Notes under the pieces: generated by a model | The model's input: only the letters and a program-made list of their open reading frames with translations | What the model was told of the DNA's origin: nothing | The model's database searches: none | In this document: piece after piece, positions 8,447 to 17,111 of the stretch | Numbering within the stretch: the stretch's first letter is position 1 | Layout of the letters: each line of letters begins with the position of its first letter | Program-made: the position numbers and the translations under genes | DNA from: Pseudonocardia thermophila | Lineage (GTDB): Bacteria; Actinomycetota; Actinomycetes; Mycobacteriales; Pseudonocardiaceae | NCBI RefSeq assembly: GCF_900142365.1 | Contig: NZ_FRAP01000001.1 | Location: 248,001 to 312,000, forward strand | DNA: 64,000 nucleotides | Direction: 5' to 3'

Positions 8447-9070
8447 GTGCCGAGCAGATCCCCTCACTTGCGCACCGACGCCGCCGCGAACCGGGAGCGC
8501 ATCCTCGCAGTGGCGCGCGCCGCATTCGGCACCGAGGGTCTGGACGTACCGCTCTCCGAGATCGCGCGGCGCGCAGGCGTCGGCATCGCCACCGTCTACC
8601 GGCGCTTCCCCACCCGCGACGCGCTCGTCGCTGCGGCGTTCGCCGAGGAGATGTCCGCCTGTGCAGGCCTGCTGGACCGGGCGCTCGCCGATCCCGATCC
8701 GTGGCGGGCGTTCTGCACGGCGCTGCGCCAGCTGTGCGCCATGCACGCCCGCGACCAGGGCTTCTCCGCCGCGTTCCTGACCGCACTGCCGACCGTGCCC
8801 GAGTTCTCGGCGCTCCGTGCCCGCGCCGAACAGGGCCTCGCCGAGCTGGTGCGCCGGGCCCAGGCCTCAGGTGACCTGCGCGCTGACTTCGCCCCGTCGG
8901 ACGTCGTCCTGCTCCTGCAGGCCAACCGCGGCATCCGCCTGGACGCCCCGGAGGCCACGGCGGCCGCGTCGCACCGGTTCGTGGCCTACATGCTCCAGTC
9001 GTTCCGCGCGGGGCCGGCGCGCCCGCTCCCACCACCGGTTCCCGTCCCACTGGAGTTCGCCATGCGCTGA
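8447..9070 (+). CDS. TetR family transcriptional regulator
   Basis: A protein of 207 residues. The N-terminal helix-turn-helix (residues 12-58) reads RERILAVARAAFGTEGLDVPL then EIARRAGVGIATVYRRFPTR, a standard TetR DNA-binding domain. The all-helical C-terminal ligand domain follows, with a proline-rich tail. It starts at GTG 8447, with 75 bases between it and the divergent oxidoreductase, so it likely represses that gene and itself. The effector is unknown. Confidence 0.87.
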   Translation: MPSRSPHLRTDAAANRERILAVARAAFGTEGLDVPLSEIARRAGVGIATVYRRFPTRDALVAAAFAEEMSACAGLLDRALADPDPWRAFCTALRQLCAMHARDQGFSAAFLTALPTVPEFSALRARAEQGLAELVRRAQASGDLRADFAPSDVVLLLQANRGIRLDAPEATAAASHRFVAYMLQSFRAGPARPLPPPVPVPLEFAMR

Positions 9071-9076
9071 ACCCGG

Positions 9077-10035
9077 CTACGGGCCCGCGAGGTCTCCCGA
9101 GTTCCGCAGCCGCCGCAGCGCCAGCGCGAGGGCCGCGCGCTGTCGACCGGCCGGGTCGTCGACGTCGTGGCCAGCTCGCGGCGCAGGTGGACGAGGCGTT
9201 CCTGCCGGGTCGAGCGGTGGACGACCAGATCGGCCGCCGCCTTCCGGACCGTCCGGTGGCGCAGCAGCTCGTCGAGGGTCTCCAGGGACCAGGGGGGCGC
9301 GGCGGCGACGGCGTCGAGGGCGCGCACGTCGCGATGTCCGCGGCGGCCGCGCTGACGTGCTCCGCGACGACGGCGAAGCCGGTGCAGCGGGCGACGAGGT
9401 CACCGGGTTCACCCGAGGCGCCCGTGCCGGTGGTCCGCAGCGCGGCCCGGGCCTGTGCCCAGGAGGCGGGCAGCCGGTCGGGGTGACCGGCTCGCCGATG
9501 CCGCGGCGCCAGCGGGTGCCGTCGATCGCGTCGGCCCCGTCCCCGCCGGGCCGGACGACGACGTGGATGCGGCCGAACCGGGTGGCGAGCCGGCCCGCGG
9601 CCGCGGGCACGATCTCCGTCCCCCGGCGGCCGGTACCGCGGCGATCACCGGGGCGGGGCAGGTGAGGCCGAGGGACGCGGTGACCGCGCGCCGCTGTTCG
9701 GGATCGGTCTCCGCGTCGAGCAGCACGCGGAGCGCCGGACCGGTCCGGGAGCGGTCGCGGATCCGCTCCAGGGTGATCCGGACGCCGGCGGCGAACCGTT
9801 CCAGCACCACCGCGTCGACGACGGTCGGCGCATGCGCCAGCTCGAGCCGGACACGCGCGCCCAAGTCGTCGAGGACGTCGGCGGCCGCGCCGCGCGCCCG
9901 AGGTCACCGACCGTCGCACCCGCACTCGACCACTGCGTCGACGTGCGCGATGGACGCGCAGAGCACCGGCGGCGTCGCCGTCGACGGCACTGAGCGGACC
10001 GATGAGTTCGCGCACACGGGCACGTGTGCCGTCAT
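9077..10035 (-). pseudogene. PucR/CdaR-type HTH regulator, multiply frameshifted
   Basis: No single frame is open. Joined frames give a recognisable PucR-like protein: an N-terminal part ALRV then IAHVDAVVECG, a middle part (LDAETDPEQRRAVTASLG, then GRIHVVVRPGGDGADAIDG), and a C-terminal HTH (SLETLDELLRHRTVRKAAA then HRSTRQERLVHLRREL). At least six frame changes are needed over about 950 bases. The ATG at 10035 overlaps the stop of the upstream hydrolase relic, so the two were an operon. Local sequencing error is the alternative, but errors this dense are not seen elsewhere in the window. Confidence 0.75.
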
Positions 10036-10980
10036 CCCGCGAGTGCGCGGGCCAGGAAGCCGCCGCGGGCGGTGATCGACGCCCGGCTCACCCGGGCGTG
10101 CGGCACGACCGAGTCGAACCCGTGGACCTCCCGCCCCACATGTGGAGGTCCACGACGACCCGGCGGCGGAGAGCCGGCGGGCGTGGTCGAGCACCTCGTC
10201 GCGGAACAGCTCCGTGTTGCCGACGTCCAGGTGTGTCCGGGGCAGCCCGGACAGGGCCGTGGCCCGCGCGGGCGCCGCGCACGGTGAGACGTCCGGGCCG
10301 CCGCGGGAGTCCCCGAGCAGGGCGGTCCAGCCGAACTCGCTCGGCCGCCCGGTCCCACGGTGAGTCGCCGACCACCTCCGAGCTGGCCGGGGTGGCGCCC
10401 CGGTCGTCGAGCATCGGGCAGCACAGGCTCTGGTGGGTCAGGTGCGGGAAGCCGCGATCGTGCGCCATCACGGCGGTGCCGGCGGCGAGCCCGCCACCGG
10501 CGCTGCTCCCGGCGATTCGGATGTGCTCCGGGTCGATGCCCAGCTCCTCGGCGTGCCGGGCGGTCCACACCAGGCCCGCGTAGCAGTCCTCCACCGGCGC
10601 GGGACGCGGGGTGCTCGGGTGCGAGCCGGTACTCCACCGACGCCACGACGGCGCCGTGCTCGGCCGCGGCGGTCGCGAACGCGTCGATCCCGAGCCCCCG
10701 GTGGCTCATGACCACGCCGCCGCCGTGGACGTGGTAGATCGCCGGCCACGGCCCGGTCCCGGTGGTCGGGGTGAGCACCCGCAGGGTGATGGCCGGAGCC
10801 CCTCCGGGCCGCGACGGTCAGCCCGGACACCGGCACGCCGGGGAGACCGTCGGCCATCGCCGAGCGCAGGACGGGCAGCGTCTCGGGTCCGGGCGCCGGA
10901 AGCTCCAGCGCGTCGATCCACACAGCCAACTCGGTGTCGTACGGCGGGTGCGTGGAGCGGGCGGTCGTCTCTGCGGTCAT
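10032..10980 (-). pseudogene. Alpha/beta hydrolase (hormone-sensitive-lipase type), multiply frameshifted
   Basis: Joined frames rebuild an HSL-family esterase. The start is MTAETTARSTHPPYDTELAV at ATG 10980 with an upstream AAGGGG. The oxyanion motif is HVHGGGVVMSHR, then VEYRLAPEHP, the nucleophile motif is AGSSAGGGLA (10088-10594 frame), and the end is EVHGFDSVVPHARVSRASI with the catalytic His in HGFD. These pieces lie in three different frames with at least five shifts. All catalytic residues are still readable, so decay is recent or due to local indel errors. Confidence 0.75.
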
Positions 10981-11088
10981 CTGGGGACCCCTTCGTCCGG
11001 GAATCGTCGCCGCGAAGTGTCCGGTCAGGATGAACAGCCGGACCACCGCCGCGCGGCGGGACCGGGCCGCGCACGCCCCACCAGCTGG

Positions 11089-11604
11089 TCAGTCGGCGAG
11101 CCGGACCGCCACTTCCGTCCGCCACCGGCGCGGGTCGGGCTCGACGCGCGGATCGGTCAGGAACGTCTCCAGGCGGCAGCCCCACGCCTCGCCCCGCCGG
11201 TCGAACGCCCAGCCGCGATCCCGGGCGTGCGCCGCCATCCCGTCCGCCACCGCCACCAGCTCGTCCGGGTGCCCGGCGTGCACGACCACGAGGTAGCGCC
11301 CGGCCGGGAGCGTGCCGACCCGCATCTCCCCCGCTCGCGGAACGGGCTCGGTGACCGGCACCCCGGCCTCGACGACCAGCTCGTGCTCACCCGCGATGCG
11401 GTGGTAGCGCAGGAACGGCGCTCCCGCGGGCGGCACGCCGTGCGCGGTGAGGTGCGCGAACAGCTCCGGGATGCGATCGGCTGCCGCTGCCGTCCCGGTC
11501 CAGGTCACGGTGCGCACGACCCCGAGGTACGGCCGGGCGGCGCGGTACTCGACGACGGGCTGCTGCCCGTCTGCTGCGGGTGCCTCGAGCGGATCCACGT
11601 CCAC
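11089..11604 (-). CDS. GyrI-like effector-binding domain protein
   Basis: A protein of 171 residues formed almost entirely by one GyrI-like/AraC effector-binding domain, without a DNA-binding domain. Evidence is the YLGVVRTVTWTG start, the central PFLRYHRI, LPAGRYLVVVHAGHPDELV, and the WGCRLETFLTDP ending with a conserved Glu. Stand-alone members bind or hydrolyse small hydrophobic or cationic compounds. The GTG start at 11604 lies 51 bases beyond the stop of the DUF899 gene on the same strand, so the two may be co-transcribed. Confidence 0.75.
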   Translation of the reverse strand: MDVDPLEAPAADGQQPVVEYRAARPYLGVVRTVTWTGTAAAADRIPELFAHLTAHGVPPAGAPFLRYHRIAGEHELVVEAGVPVTEPVPRAGEMRVGTLPAGRYLVVVHAGHPDELVAVADGMAAHARDRGWAFDRRGEAWGCRLETFLTDPRVEPDPRRWRTEVAVRLAD

Positions 11605-11655
11605 TGAGACCGTCCCGCCCGCCCGAACTCATCGGCGCCGGGCGGGTCGGCCCGC

Positions 11656-12333
11656 TCAGCGCGCCGTCCCGTAGAGGCGGGCGATGTCCGGCGAGTCGAG
11701 CCATCCGGCGTACGTGGGACCCTGCGGCCACCCCGGTGGCGAGTCCTGCCACTGCTCGCGACGCCCGAACGGCAGCACGTCGAGGAGCCCGAACGTGTAC
11801 GTCAGCTGCTCGACGCCCCGTCCGCTCGTGTGCCAGGTCCGGTACACGCGGTCGCCGTCGCGCAGGAGCACGTTGACCGAGAAACCACCGCCGGGCGGTG
11901 CGTCGACGTCGGCGCCGAACGCGCTGTCCGCCGTCGAGTACCAGGTCATCGTGTTGCCGACACGCCGGGCGTAGGCCAGCGCTTCGCCGATCGGGCCCGG
12001 GGTGACCACCACGAACCGCGCGTCGTAGTGGTCGAGGAAGTCGAGGCGGGTGAACGACGAGGTGAAGCTGGTGCAGCCGCCGCACTGCCACTCCTCGCCC
12101 GGGAACCACATGTGGTGGTACACGATGAGCTGCGTCCGTCCGTCGAACACGTCGACGAGCCGGACCGGTCCCTCCGCACCGACGAGCGTGTAGTCCGGCA
12201 ACGCCACCATCGGCAGCCGGCGACGCTGCGCGGCGATCGCGTCGAGCTCGCGGGTGGCCGCCTTCTCCCGTTCGCGCAGCGCGGCCAGCTCCGCGCGCCA
12301 GGTCTCCCGATCGACGACGTCCGGTAGCACCAT
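11656..12333 (-). CDS. DUF899 (thioredoxin-like) family protein
   Basis: A protein of 225 residues. ATG 12333 is preceded by GGAGGG at a suitable spacing. It contains the hallmark stretches of DUF899: LIVYHHMWFPGEEWQCGGCTSFTSSF near residue 75 (a CGGC pair inside a thioredoxin-like fold), then VNVLLRDGDRVYRTWHTSGRG and YTFGLLDVLPFGRREQW-type sequence. The family is presumed to act in thiol chemistry but is uncharacterised. Confidence 0.85.
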   Translation of the reverse strand: MVLPDVVDRETWRAELAALREREKAATRELDAIAAQRRRLPMVALPDYTLVGAEGPVRLVDVFDGRTQLIVYHHMWFPGEEWQCGGCTSFTSSFTRLDFLDHYDARFVVVTPGPIGEALAYARRVGNTMTWYSTADSAFGADVDAPPGGGFSVNVLLRDGDRVYRTWHTSGRGVEQLTYTFGLLDVLPFGRREQWQDSPPGWPQGPTYAGWLDSPDIARLYGTAR

Positions 12334-12443
12334 CGGCTGCTCCCTCCGCTCCGTGCGACCCGGCGCCGCGCATCGCGCGCGTCGTCGCGCCGCGGGGTGC
12401 GTCGATCCGACCACGTCCCGCTCCGCGCTGCCAGTGCTCGCGG

Positions 12444-13535
12444 TCAGCCGGGCTCCGCCGAGCCGAGCGCTGAGCGCAGCATCGCTCGCAGGTCCTGCTC
12501 GGCCGCCTGCTGCGCCCGCAGCCGCGCCAGCTCCGCCTGCGCGGCGGCCAGCTCGTCGCGGACGGCGGCGTGCGCGGCCGCGTCCTCCTCCGCCTGGACC
12601 CGCGCCGCCGCCAGCTCGTCGCGCAGCCGCGCGGCCGCCACCTCCGCGGTCTCCGCAGCGGCACGGGCCCTGTCCCGCTCGGTCCGCACCGTGTCGAGTT
12701 CTTCCCGGACGGCGGCGAGCTCGGCTGCGAGCGCGTCGAGCCGCTGCCGGGTCTCACGGTGCGCCTGCTGCTCGGTGACGCAGCGCTCGGCCGCGACGTC
12801 GGCGCGGGCCTGCGCGTCGGCCAGCGCCGCGGTCCGCTCAGCCAGCCGCTCCTCGGCCGCCGTGAGCTGGGCCGACAGCGCCTGCGCCCGCTCCTCCGCC
12901 ACGGCCGCGGCGACCGCGGACTCCCCCGCTGCCCGCTCGGCCGCCTCCGCGCGGGCGGTCGCCCGCTCCTGCTCCGCCTTGGCCGTCGCGGTCTCCGCGC
13001 GTGCCGCGCCGAGGGCCTCCGTGGCGGCCAGCGCTTGGCTCGCCGCGGCGGCCGCGCGCTGCACCGCCTCGTCCCGCTCCTTCACGGCGGCCGCGGCGGT
13101 CGCCTCCGCCGCCTCGGTCCTCCGCCGCGCCTCCTGCACCGCACGCTCGCGGGCCTCCTCGGCGGCCACCCGCGCCCGCTCCGCCTCGGCCGCCTGCCGG
13201 TTGGCCTGCTCGGCGGCGTCCACGGCGTCGCGCTGAACCTCGTCGAGCCGGTCCAGCACCTGCGTCAGCGCCGTCGACAGCGCCGCGACCGGCTCCTGCA
13301 CCGCGAGGACGTGCTCGCGCAGCCGTTCCGCGTCCAGCGCGTACGCGGCGCTGCCCCCGTCCAGCCCGAGCGCCTCCAGCGCCGTGCGCTCCGCCCGAGC
13401 CATCTGGGCGCACGTGCGGCCGCCCTCCCAGCGCCGGTCTTTGCAGAACCTCCGCGGCCGGCCGCCCTTGGTCCCCGGCGGGGGCAGCTCGGCCCGGCAC
13501 CTCCCGTACGCGCAGCGCGCGACACCTTCAGCCAC
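12444..13535 (-). CDS. Cys-cluster plus long coiled-coil protein, divergent from recombinase
   Basis: A protein of 363 residues. The first 45 contain four cysteines (CAYGRC, then FCKDRRWEGGRTC), which suggests a small zinc-binding head. The rest, from about residue 75, is a very long Ala/Glu/Arg coiled coil, reminiscent of KfrA-type plasmid proteins and SMC-like arms. I chose GTG 13535 because it precedes the cysteine cluster. No ribosome site is visible, so the message may be leaderless. Three palindromes stand just upstream, between it and the divergent tyrosine recombinase, which makes it a candidate DNA-binding or architectural partner of that enzyme. No function is known. Confidence 0.7.
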   Translation of the reverse strand: MAEGVARCAYGRCRAELPPPGTKGGRPRRFCKDRRWEGGRTCAQMARAERTALEALGLDGGSAAYALDAERLREHVLAVQEPVAALSTALTQVLDRLDEVQRDAVDAAEQANRQAAEAERARVAAEEARERAVQEARRRTEAAEATAAAAVKERDEAVQRAAAAASQALAATEALGAARAETATAKAEQERATARAEAAERAAGESAVAAAVAEERAQALSAQLTAAEERLAERTAALADAQARADVAAERCVTEQQAHRETRQRLDALAAELAAVREELDTVRTERDRARAAAETAEVAAARLRDELAAARVQAEEDAAAHAAVRDELAAAQAELARLRAQQAAEQDLRAMLRSALGSAEPG

Positions 13536-13554
13536 GATCAGTACGGTATCGCAC

Positions 13555-13619
13555 AACCAAAACTCGTGTTTCGGTTTCATGATTGAAACCTCCGACCAAC
13601 GAAACCTGCGTTTCGTTGG
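13555..13619. promoter_or_regulatory. Three stacked palindromes between coiled-coil and recombinase genes
   Basis: 13555-13576: AACCAAAAC and GTTTCGGTT (8 of 9 paired, spacer TCGT). 13573-13590: GGTTTCA and TGAAACC, perfect, spacer TGAT. 13596-13619: CCAACGAAAC and GTTTCGTTGG, perfect 10-bp arms, spacer CTGC. All share a GAAAC/GTTTC core with 4-base spacers. The stretch is much richer in A/T than its surroundings. It may be an operator for the divergent pair or a recombinase-binding region. Confidence 0.65.
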
Positions 13620-13673
13620 CAGCAGCGGCGTGGCGGCGCCGGAAACACGGACCCCGGTGCGACGATCACCGCC

Positions 13674-14858
13674 GTGATCACCGATGCGCTGGCCGTGCTC
13701 GAACCCCTGCCCCGCACCCCCGCGCCCCGCGCCGCATCGGACGGGAGCTGGCCGGGCGTCGACGATCCCGACGCCCTGCGCGAGCAGATCGCCGGCTGGC
13801 TCGCCCAGTACGCGAACCCCGGCACCCGACGCACCTACGCCCACGCGCTCGGCCTGCCTGTGACCTGGGCGGACGCCCTCGGTGGACGAGCGGCGCCGCA
13901 ACCCGAGCCGCGGGCGGGGCACCGCCCACCGCCGGCAGGCAAGGGCCGGTTGCACGACCTGGCCTGGTTCCGCTGGTGCGCCGCCCGCGCCCTCGATCCG
14001 CGGACGGCCACGACCGCGCACGTGACGGCCTGGCTGCACGAGCTGGAGGCGCACGGCGCTGCGCGGCGCACCCGGCAGCGGATGCTCTCGACGCTCTCCG
14101 CGCTGTACGGCCACCTAGCGCTCACCGGAGTGGTGGCGGCCAACCCGGCGGCGCTGCACCGCGGGCGCCTCGGGCTGACCGGCGGCGCGCGCGACGCCTC
14201 CCCCACCGTCCGGCTGACCGCCGAGCAGCTCGCCGCCCTGCTGCGGGCCGCCCCGACCCTGCACTACGCGCGCGACCCGGCGCTCGACGCGCTGCTCGCC
14301 CGGCGCGCGACGGCCGTGGTCGCGCTGCTCACCCTCGGCCTGCGGATCTCCGAGCTGACCGGGCTCGACCGCAGCGACCGCTACCGCACCGGCGGCGAGG
14401 ACGTGCTGCGGGTCGTCGGGAAGGGTGGCCGGCACCGCGAGGTCTACCTCACCGATCTCGCCCGCGAGGCGCTGGAGGACTACCTCGCCGAGCGCGACCG
14501 GTTCACCGGATCCGCGGTCCCCGCCGTGCGCGGCCGTACCGGCGCGGCGGACGAGCCGCTGATCGCGACCCGCACCGGCAACCGCTGCTCACGCACCGAC
14601 CTCTACCGGCTGCTGCGCCGCATCGCCGCGGCCGCGGGCCCCGAGCTGGACGGCGTGGCCGACCGGGTGCATCCGCACGCGCTCCGGCACGCCTACGTCA
14701 CGATCGCACTGGAGAACGGGATACCGATCCAGCACGTGCGCGCCGACGTCGGGCACGCCTCGATCGCCACCACCGAGCACTACGACCGCGGCCTGCGCAC
14801 CCGCGCCACCACCGGTGCCGACGCAGTCGCCGCGGCCATCAGCGCGCGCTCGCAGTGA
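13674..14858 (+). CDS. Tyrosine-type site-specific recombinase/integrase
   Basis: A protein of 394 residues. The N-terminal SAM-like core-binding domain (about 30-165) contains TRRTYAHALG and RRTRQRMLSTLSALYGHL. The catalytic domain has the full active-site set: Arg in LGLRISELTGL, Lys in VGKGGRHREV, HxxR in HPHALRHAY, His in GHASIATTEHY, and the nucleophile Tyr in TTEHYDRG. It starts at GTG 13674. No tRNA or obvious att repeat is adjacent, unlike a phage or island integrase, so a resident recombinase paired with the coiled-coil gene is plausible. Its 3' end overlaps that of the convergent MFS gene by 20 bases. Confidence 0.88.
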   Translation: MITDALAVLEPLPRTPAPRAASDGSWPGVDDPDALREQIAGWLAQYANPGTRRTYAHALGLPVTWADALGGRAAPQPEPRAGHRPPPAGKGRLHDLAWFRWCAARALDPRTATTAHVTAWLHELEAHGAARRTRQRMLSTLSALYGHLALTGVVAANPAALHRGRLGLTGGARDASPTVRLTAEQLAALLRAAPTLHYARDPALDALLARRATAVVALLTLGLRISELTGLDRSDRYRTGGEDVLRVVGKGGRHREVYLTDLAREALEDYLAERDRFTGSAVPAVRGRTGAADEPLIATRTGNRCSRTDLYRLLRRIAAAAGPELDGVADRVHPHALRHAYVTIALENGIPIQHVRADVGHASIATTEHYDRGLRTRATTGADAVAAAISARSQ

Positions 14859-16041
14859 CCACCGGCGCGGCCGGCCGCACCAACCCGATCGCCCCGACGG
14901 TCACCGCCGCCATGAGCACCGCGGCCCCGGTCAGCGTGGCCGGGCTGCCCAGGGCCTCCGTCGCCGCACCGGCCAGCGCCGGCGCGAGCGCCATCGGGAT
15001 CGCCATCAGCAGCCCGGCAGCGGACTGGACCCGACCGCGCACCGCGTCGTCGACGAGGACCAGCTGCCGGCTGGTGACGACCGCGTCCCACACCGGCTGC
15101 GCCAGCAGCACCGCCCCGTAGGCCGCGGCGACCGCCGCCGGCCCGCCCCCGACGACGAGCGCGGCGACACCCACGGCCGTCACCGCCGGCGCCCCGATCA
15201 GCAACACCCGCTCGCCGCAGCGGCGCAGCAGCCGCGGCGTGGCCAGCGCACCGATCAACGCGCAGGCGCTCCCGGTGGCCAGCACGATCCCCGTCACCGG
15301 CGACGGTGTGCCGCTGCGGGCGAGCAGCACCACCACGCTGAACCCGGTCGCACCGACGACCAGCGCCCCGGCCGCGGACAGCAGCGCGGAGCCGCGCACG
15401 AACCGCTGCGCCCAGAACACCGCGAGCCCGGCGCGCACGTCCGCCAGGCAGTCGGCGAGCCGCCCGGCGGTGCGGTCCTCGGGCGAGAGCGGGGTCCGGA
15501 TCGCGGCCGTGGCGACCGCCGCGACCACGTACGACGCGGTGTCGAGCAGGAACGGCAGCCACGGCGCCACCGCGAACAGCGCCCCGGCCAGCAGCGATCC
15601 GGCCAGGCCCGCCCCGTACGCCCTGGCCTGCATGACCGCGACGGCCGACGCCGTCCCCTCCGCCCCCACGACGGAGGGCACCGCGGCCAGCTCGACGGGC
15701 AGCCGCACCGCCCAGCACACCCCGAGCACCGTCGCGGCGGCGAACACCGCGACCGCCGAGAACGTGTCCGTGGCCGTCATGAGCAGGAACGCGCCGGCCG
15801 CGGTGGCCGCCGCCAGGTCCGTCGTGACGAGCACCCGTCGCCGGTCCAGCGCGTCGGCCAGCCAGCCGGCCGGCAACTGCGCGCAGGCGAACCCGATGAG
15901 CGTGAGCATCGCGGCGAGCCCGAGCACCGCTGGGGTGCTCTCCTGCAGCACCCACAGCATGTACGCCACGCCGTACGTCCGGCTGCCCAGCTGCGAGACC
16001 GCTTGCCCCGTCCACAGCAGGACGAAGTCCCGCCGCTTCAC
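14839..16041 (-). CDS. MFS transporter of the putative RiPP operon
   Basis: Membrane protein of 400 residues with about 12 hydrophobic helices. It opens VKRRDFVLLWTGQAVSQLGS, typical of MFS exporters of the enterobactin/macrolide-efflux type, with the loop-2 motif GWLADALDRRRVLV. GTG 16041 overlaps the stop of the SagB-type gene (GTGA), so it is the last gene of the peptide operon. Export of the mature peptide, or self-protection, is inferred from context. Confidence 0.82.
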   Translation of the reverse strand: MKRRDFVLLWTGQAVSQLGSRTYGVAYMLWVLQESTPAVLGLAAMLTLIGFACAQLPAGWLADALDRRRVLVTTDLAAATAAGAFLLMTATDTFSAVAVFAAATVLGVCWAVRLPVELAAVPSVVGAEGTASAVAVMQARAYGAGLAGSLLAGALFAVAPWLPFLLDTASYVVAAVATAAIRTPLSPEDRTAGRLADCLADVRAGLAVFWAQRFVRGSALLSAAGALVVGATGFSVVVLLARSGTPSPVTGIVLATGSACALIGALATPRLLRRCGERVLLIGAPAVTAVGVAALVVGGGPAAVAAAYGAVLLAQPVWDAVVTSRQLVLVDDAVRGRVQSAAGLLMAIPMALAPALAGAATEALGSPATLTGAAVLMAAVTVGAIGLVRPAAPVVTASAR

Positions 16042-17111
16042 GGGGCCACCCCCAGCGCGGTCACCGCGAGCACCGGCTCGGCGACCGGGTCGCAGCCGAG
16101 CAGCTCCTCCAGCGCCTCGTCGGACACCGCGGTCGCCGTGACCGCACCCAGCCCCATCGCGCTCGCCGTGAGCAGCACGGTCTGGCTGACGTGGCCGAGC
16201 CCGATCAACAGGTCGCGGTACGCGCGGCGGCTCTCGTAGCGCCACTGCAGCCGCTCGATCACCGCGGTGTAGATCACCAACGCGGGCGCCTCGGCGAGCC
16301 AGGGCTGCCCGCCCACCGCGGCGGCGAGCTGCGCCGGGGCCAGGACCGGACCGATCGCCTCGAGCCCGCAGCGGGCCGGCGAGAAGTGGTGGACCCCGGG
16401 CTCCAGGCCTGCCACGTCCCGGGCGTGGACGTACAGCTCCACCGGGTCACGGGCCCCGGCTGACGGGCTGGTCTTGTACGTCGACGGCCCGGTCGCGGGG
16501 TCATCGACGATGTCGATGATCCCGCCGGCGACCTGCAGCACCGCGCCCAGGTCGGCGAGCGGCAGCGGCTTCGGCGCGAACGCGCGCACGGAACGGCGAC
16601 CGTAGGCGGCGTCGAGGAAGCGTGCCCGCGGCCAGCCCGTGTCGTCCGGCCGAGCCGTCGGGACGGGGGTCAGCTGGGTGCCCGGGTAGGTCTTCACCGG
16701 TTCCGGGGGCGGTTCGACGGCGGCCTTGGCGACCATGCGGGCACGGTCGGCGGCGCGGGCGAGGAAGTGCGCCGTGCGCGGGGTCCGCGCTCCGAAGTGC
16801 AGGTAGCGGGCCGCAGGGCCCCACCTGCGCCAGCGGTCGAGCACCCGCTCCTCGGCGGCGTGCTCGGGCGATCCCTCGGCCACGAGCAGCCCGGCCTCGA
16901 GCAGGTGCTCCGCGAGCGGCAGCAGATCACCGTCGGGATGCGCGGACAGCTCGTCCGGGGTCCGCCAGCGGGCGCAGAACCGCAGCACCTCCTCGCTCGC
17001 CGGGGTGATCGCGAACTGCTGCCGGGTCAAGTAGCCGTCCCAGACGAGCCGGCCGCCGTCGAAGTGCAGGGCGGCGCACTCAGCGACCTTCAGCCGTCCC
17101 TGGCCGGTCAC
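16038..17111 (-). CDS. SagB-type dehydrogenase with N-terminal leader-recognition-like domain
   Basis: A protein of 357 residues. Residues 1-85 (LVWDGYLTRQQFAITPASEEVL, then LAEHLLEAGLLVAEGS) look like a PqqD/RRE-type winged helix fused to an FMN nitroreductase-fold domain. The latter has YGRRSVRAFAPKPLPLADLG near residue 165, DPVELYVHARDVAGLEPGVH, and SQTVLLTASAMGLGAVTATAV near the end. SagB-type enzymes oxidise azolines or similar residues in ribosomal peptides. No YcaO cyclodehydratase is present here, so the substrate chemistry must differ or the partner is elsewhere. It overlaps both neighbours by 4 bases. Confidence 0.85.
   Translation of the reverse strand: MTGQGRLKVAECAALHFDGGRLVWDGYLTRQQFAITPASEEVLRFCARWRTPDELSAHPDGDLLPLAEHLLEAGLLVAEGSPEHAAEERVLDRWRRWGPAARYLHFGARTPRTAHFLARAADRARMVAKAAVEPPPEPVKTYPGTQLTPVPTARPDDTGWPRARFLDAAYGRRSVRAFAPKPLPLADLGAVLQVAGGIIDIVDDPATGPSTYKTSPSAGARDPVELYVHARDVAGLEPGVHHFSPARCGLEAIGPVLAPAQLAAAVGGQPWLAEAPALVIYTAVIERLQWRYESRRAYRDLLIGLGHVSQTVLLTASAMGLGAVTATAVSDEALEELLGCDPVAEPVLAVTALGVAP

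Noticed and set aside
13674..14858. Phage or genomic-island integrase with att sites
   Set aside because: No tRNA, no flanking direct repeat and no phage genes are visible; the divergent coiled-coil partner fits a resident pair better.
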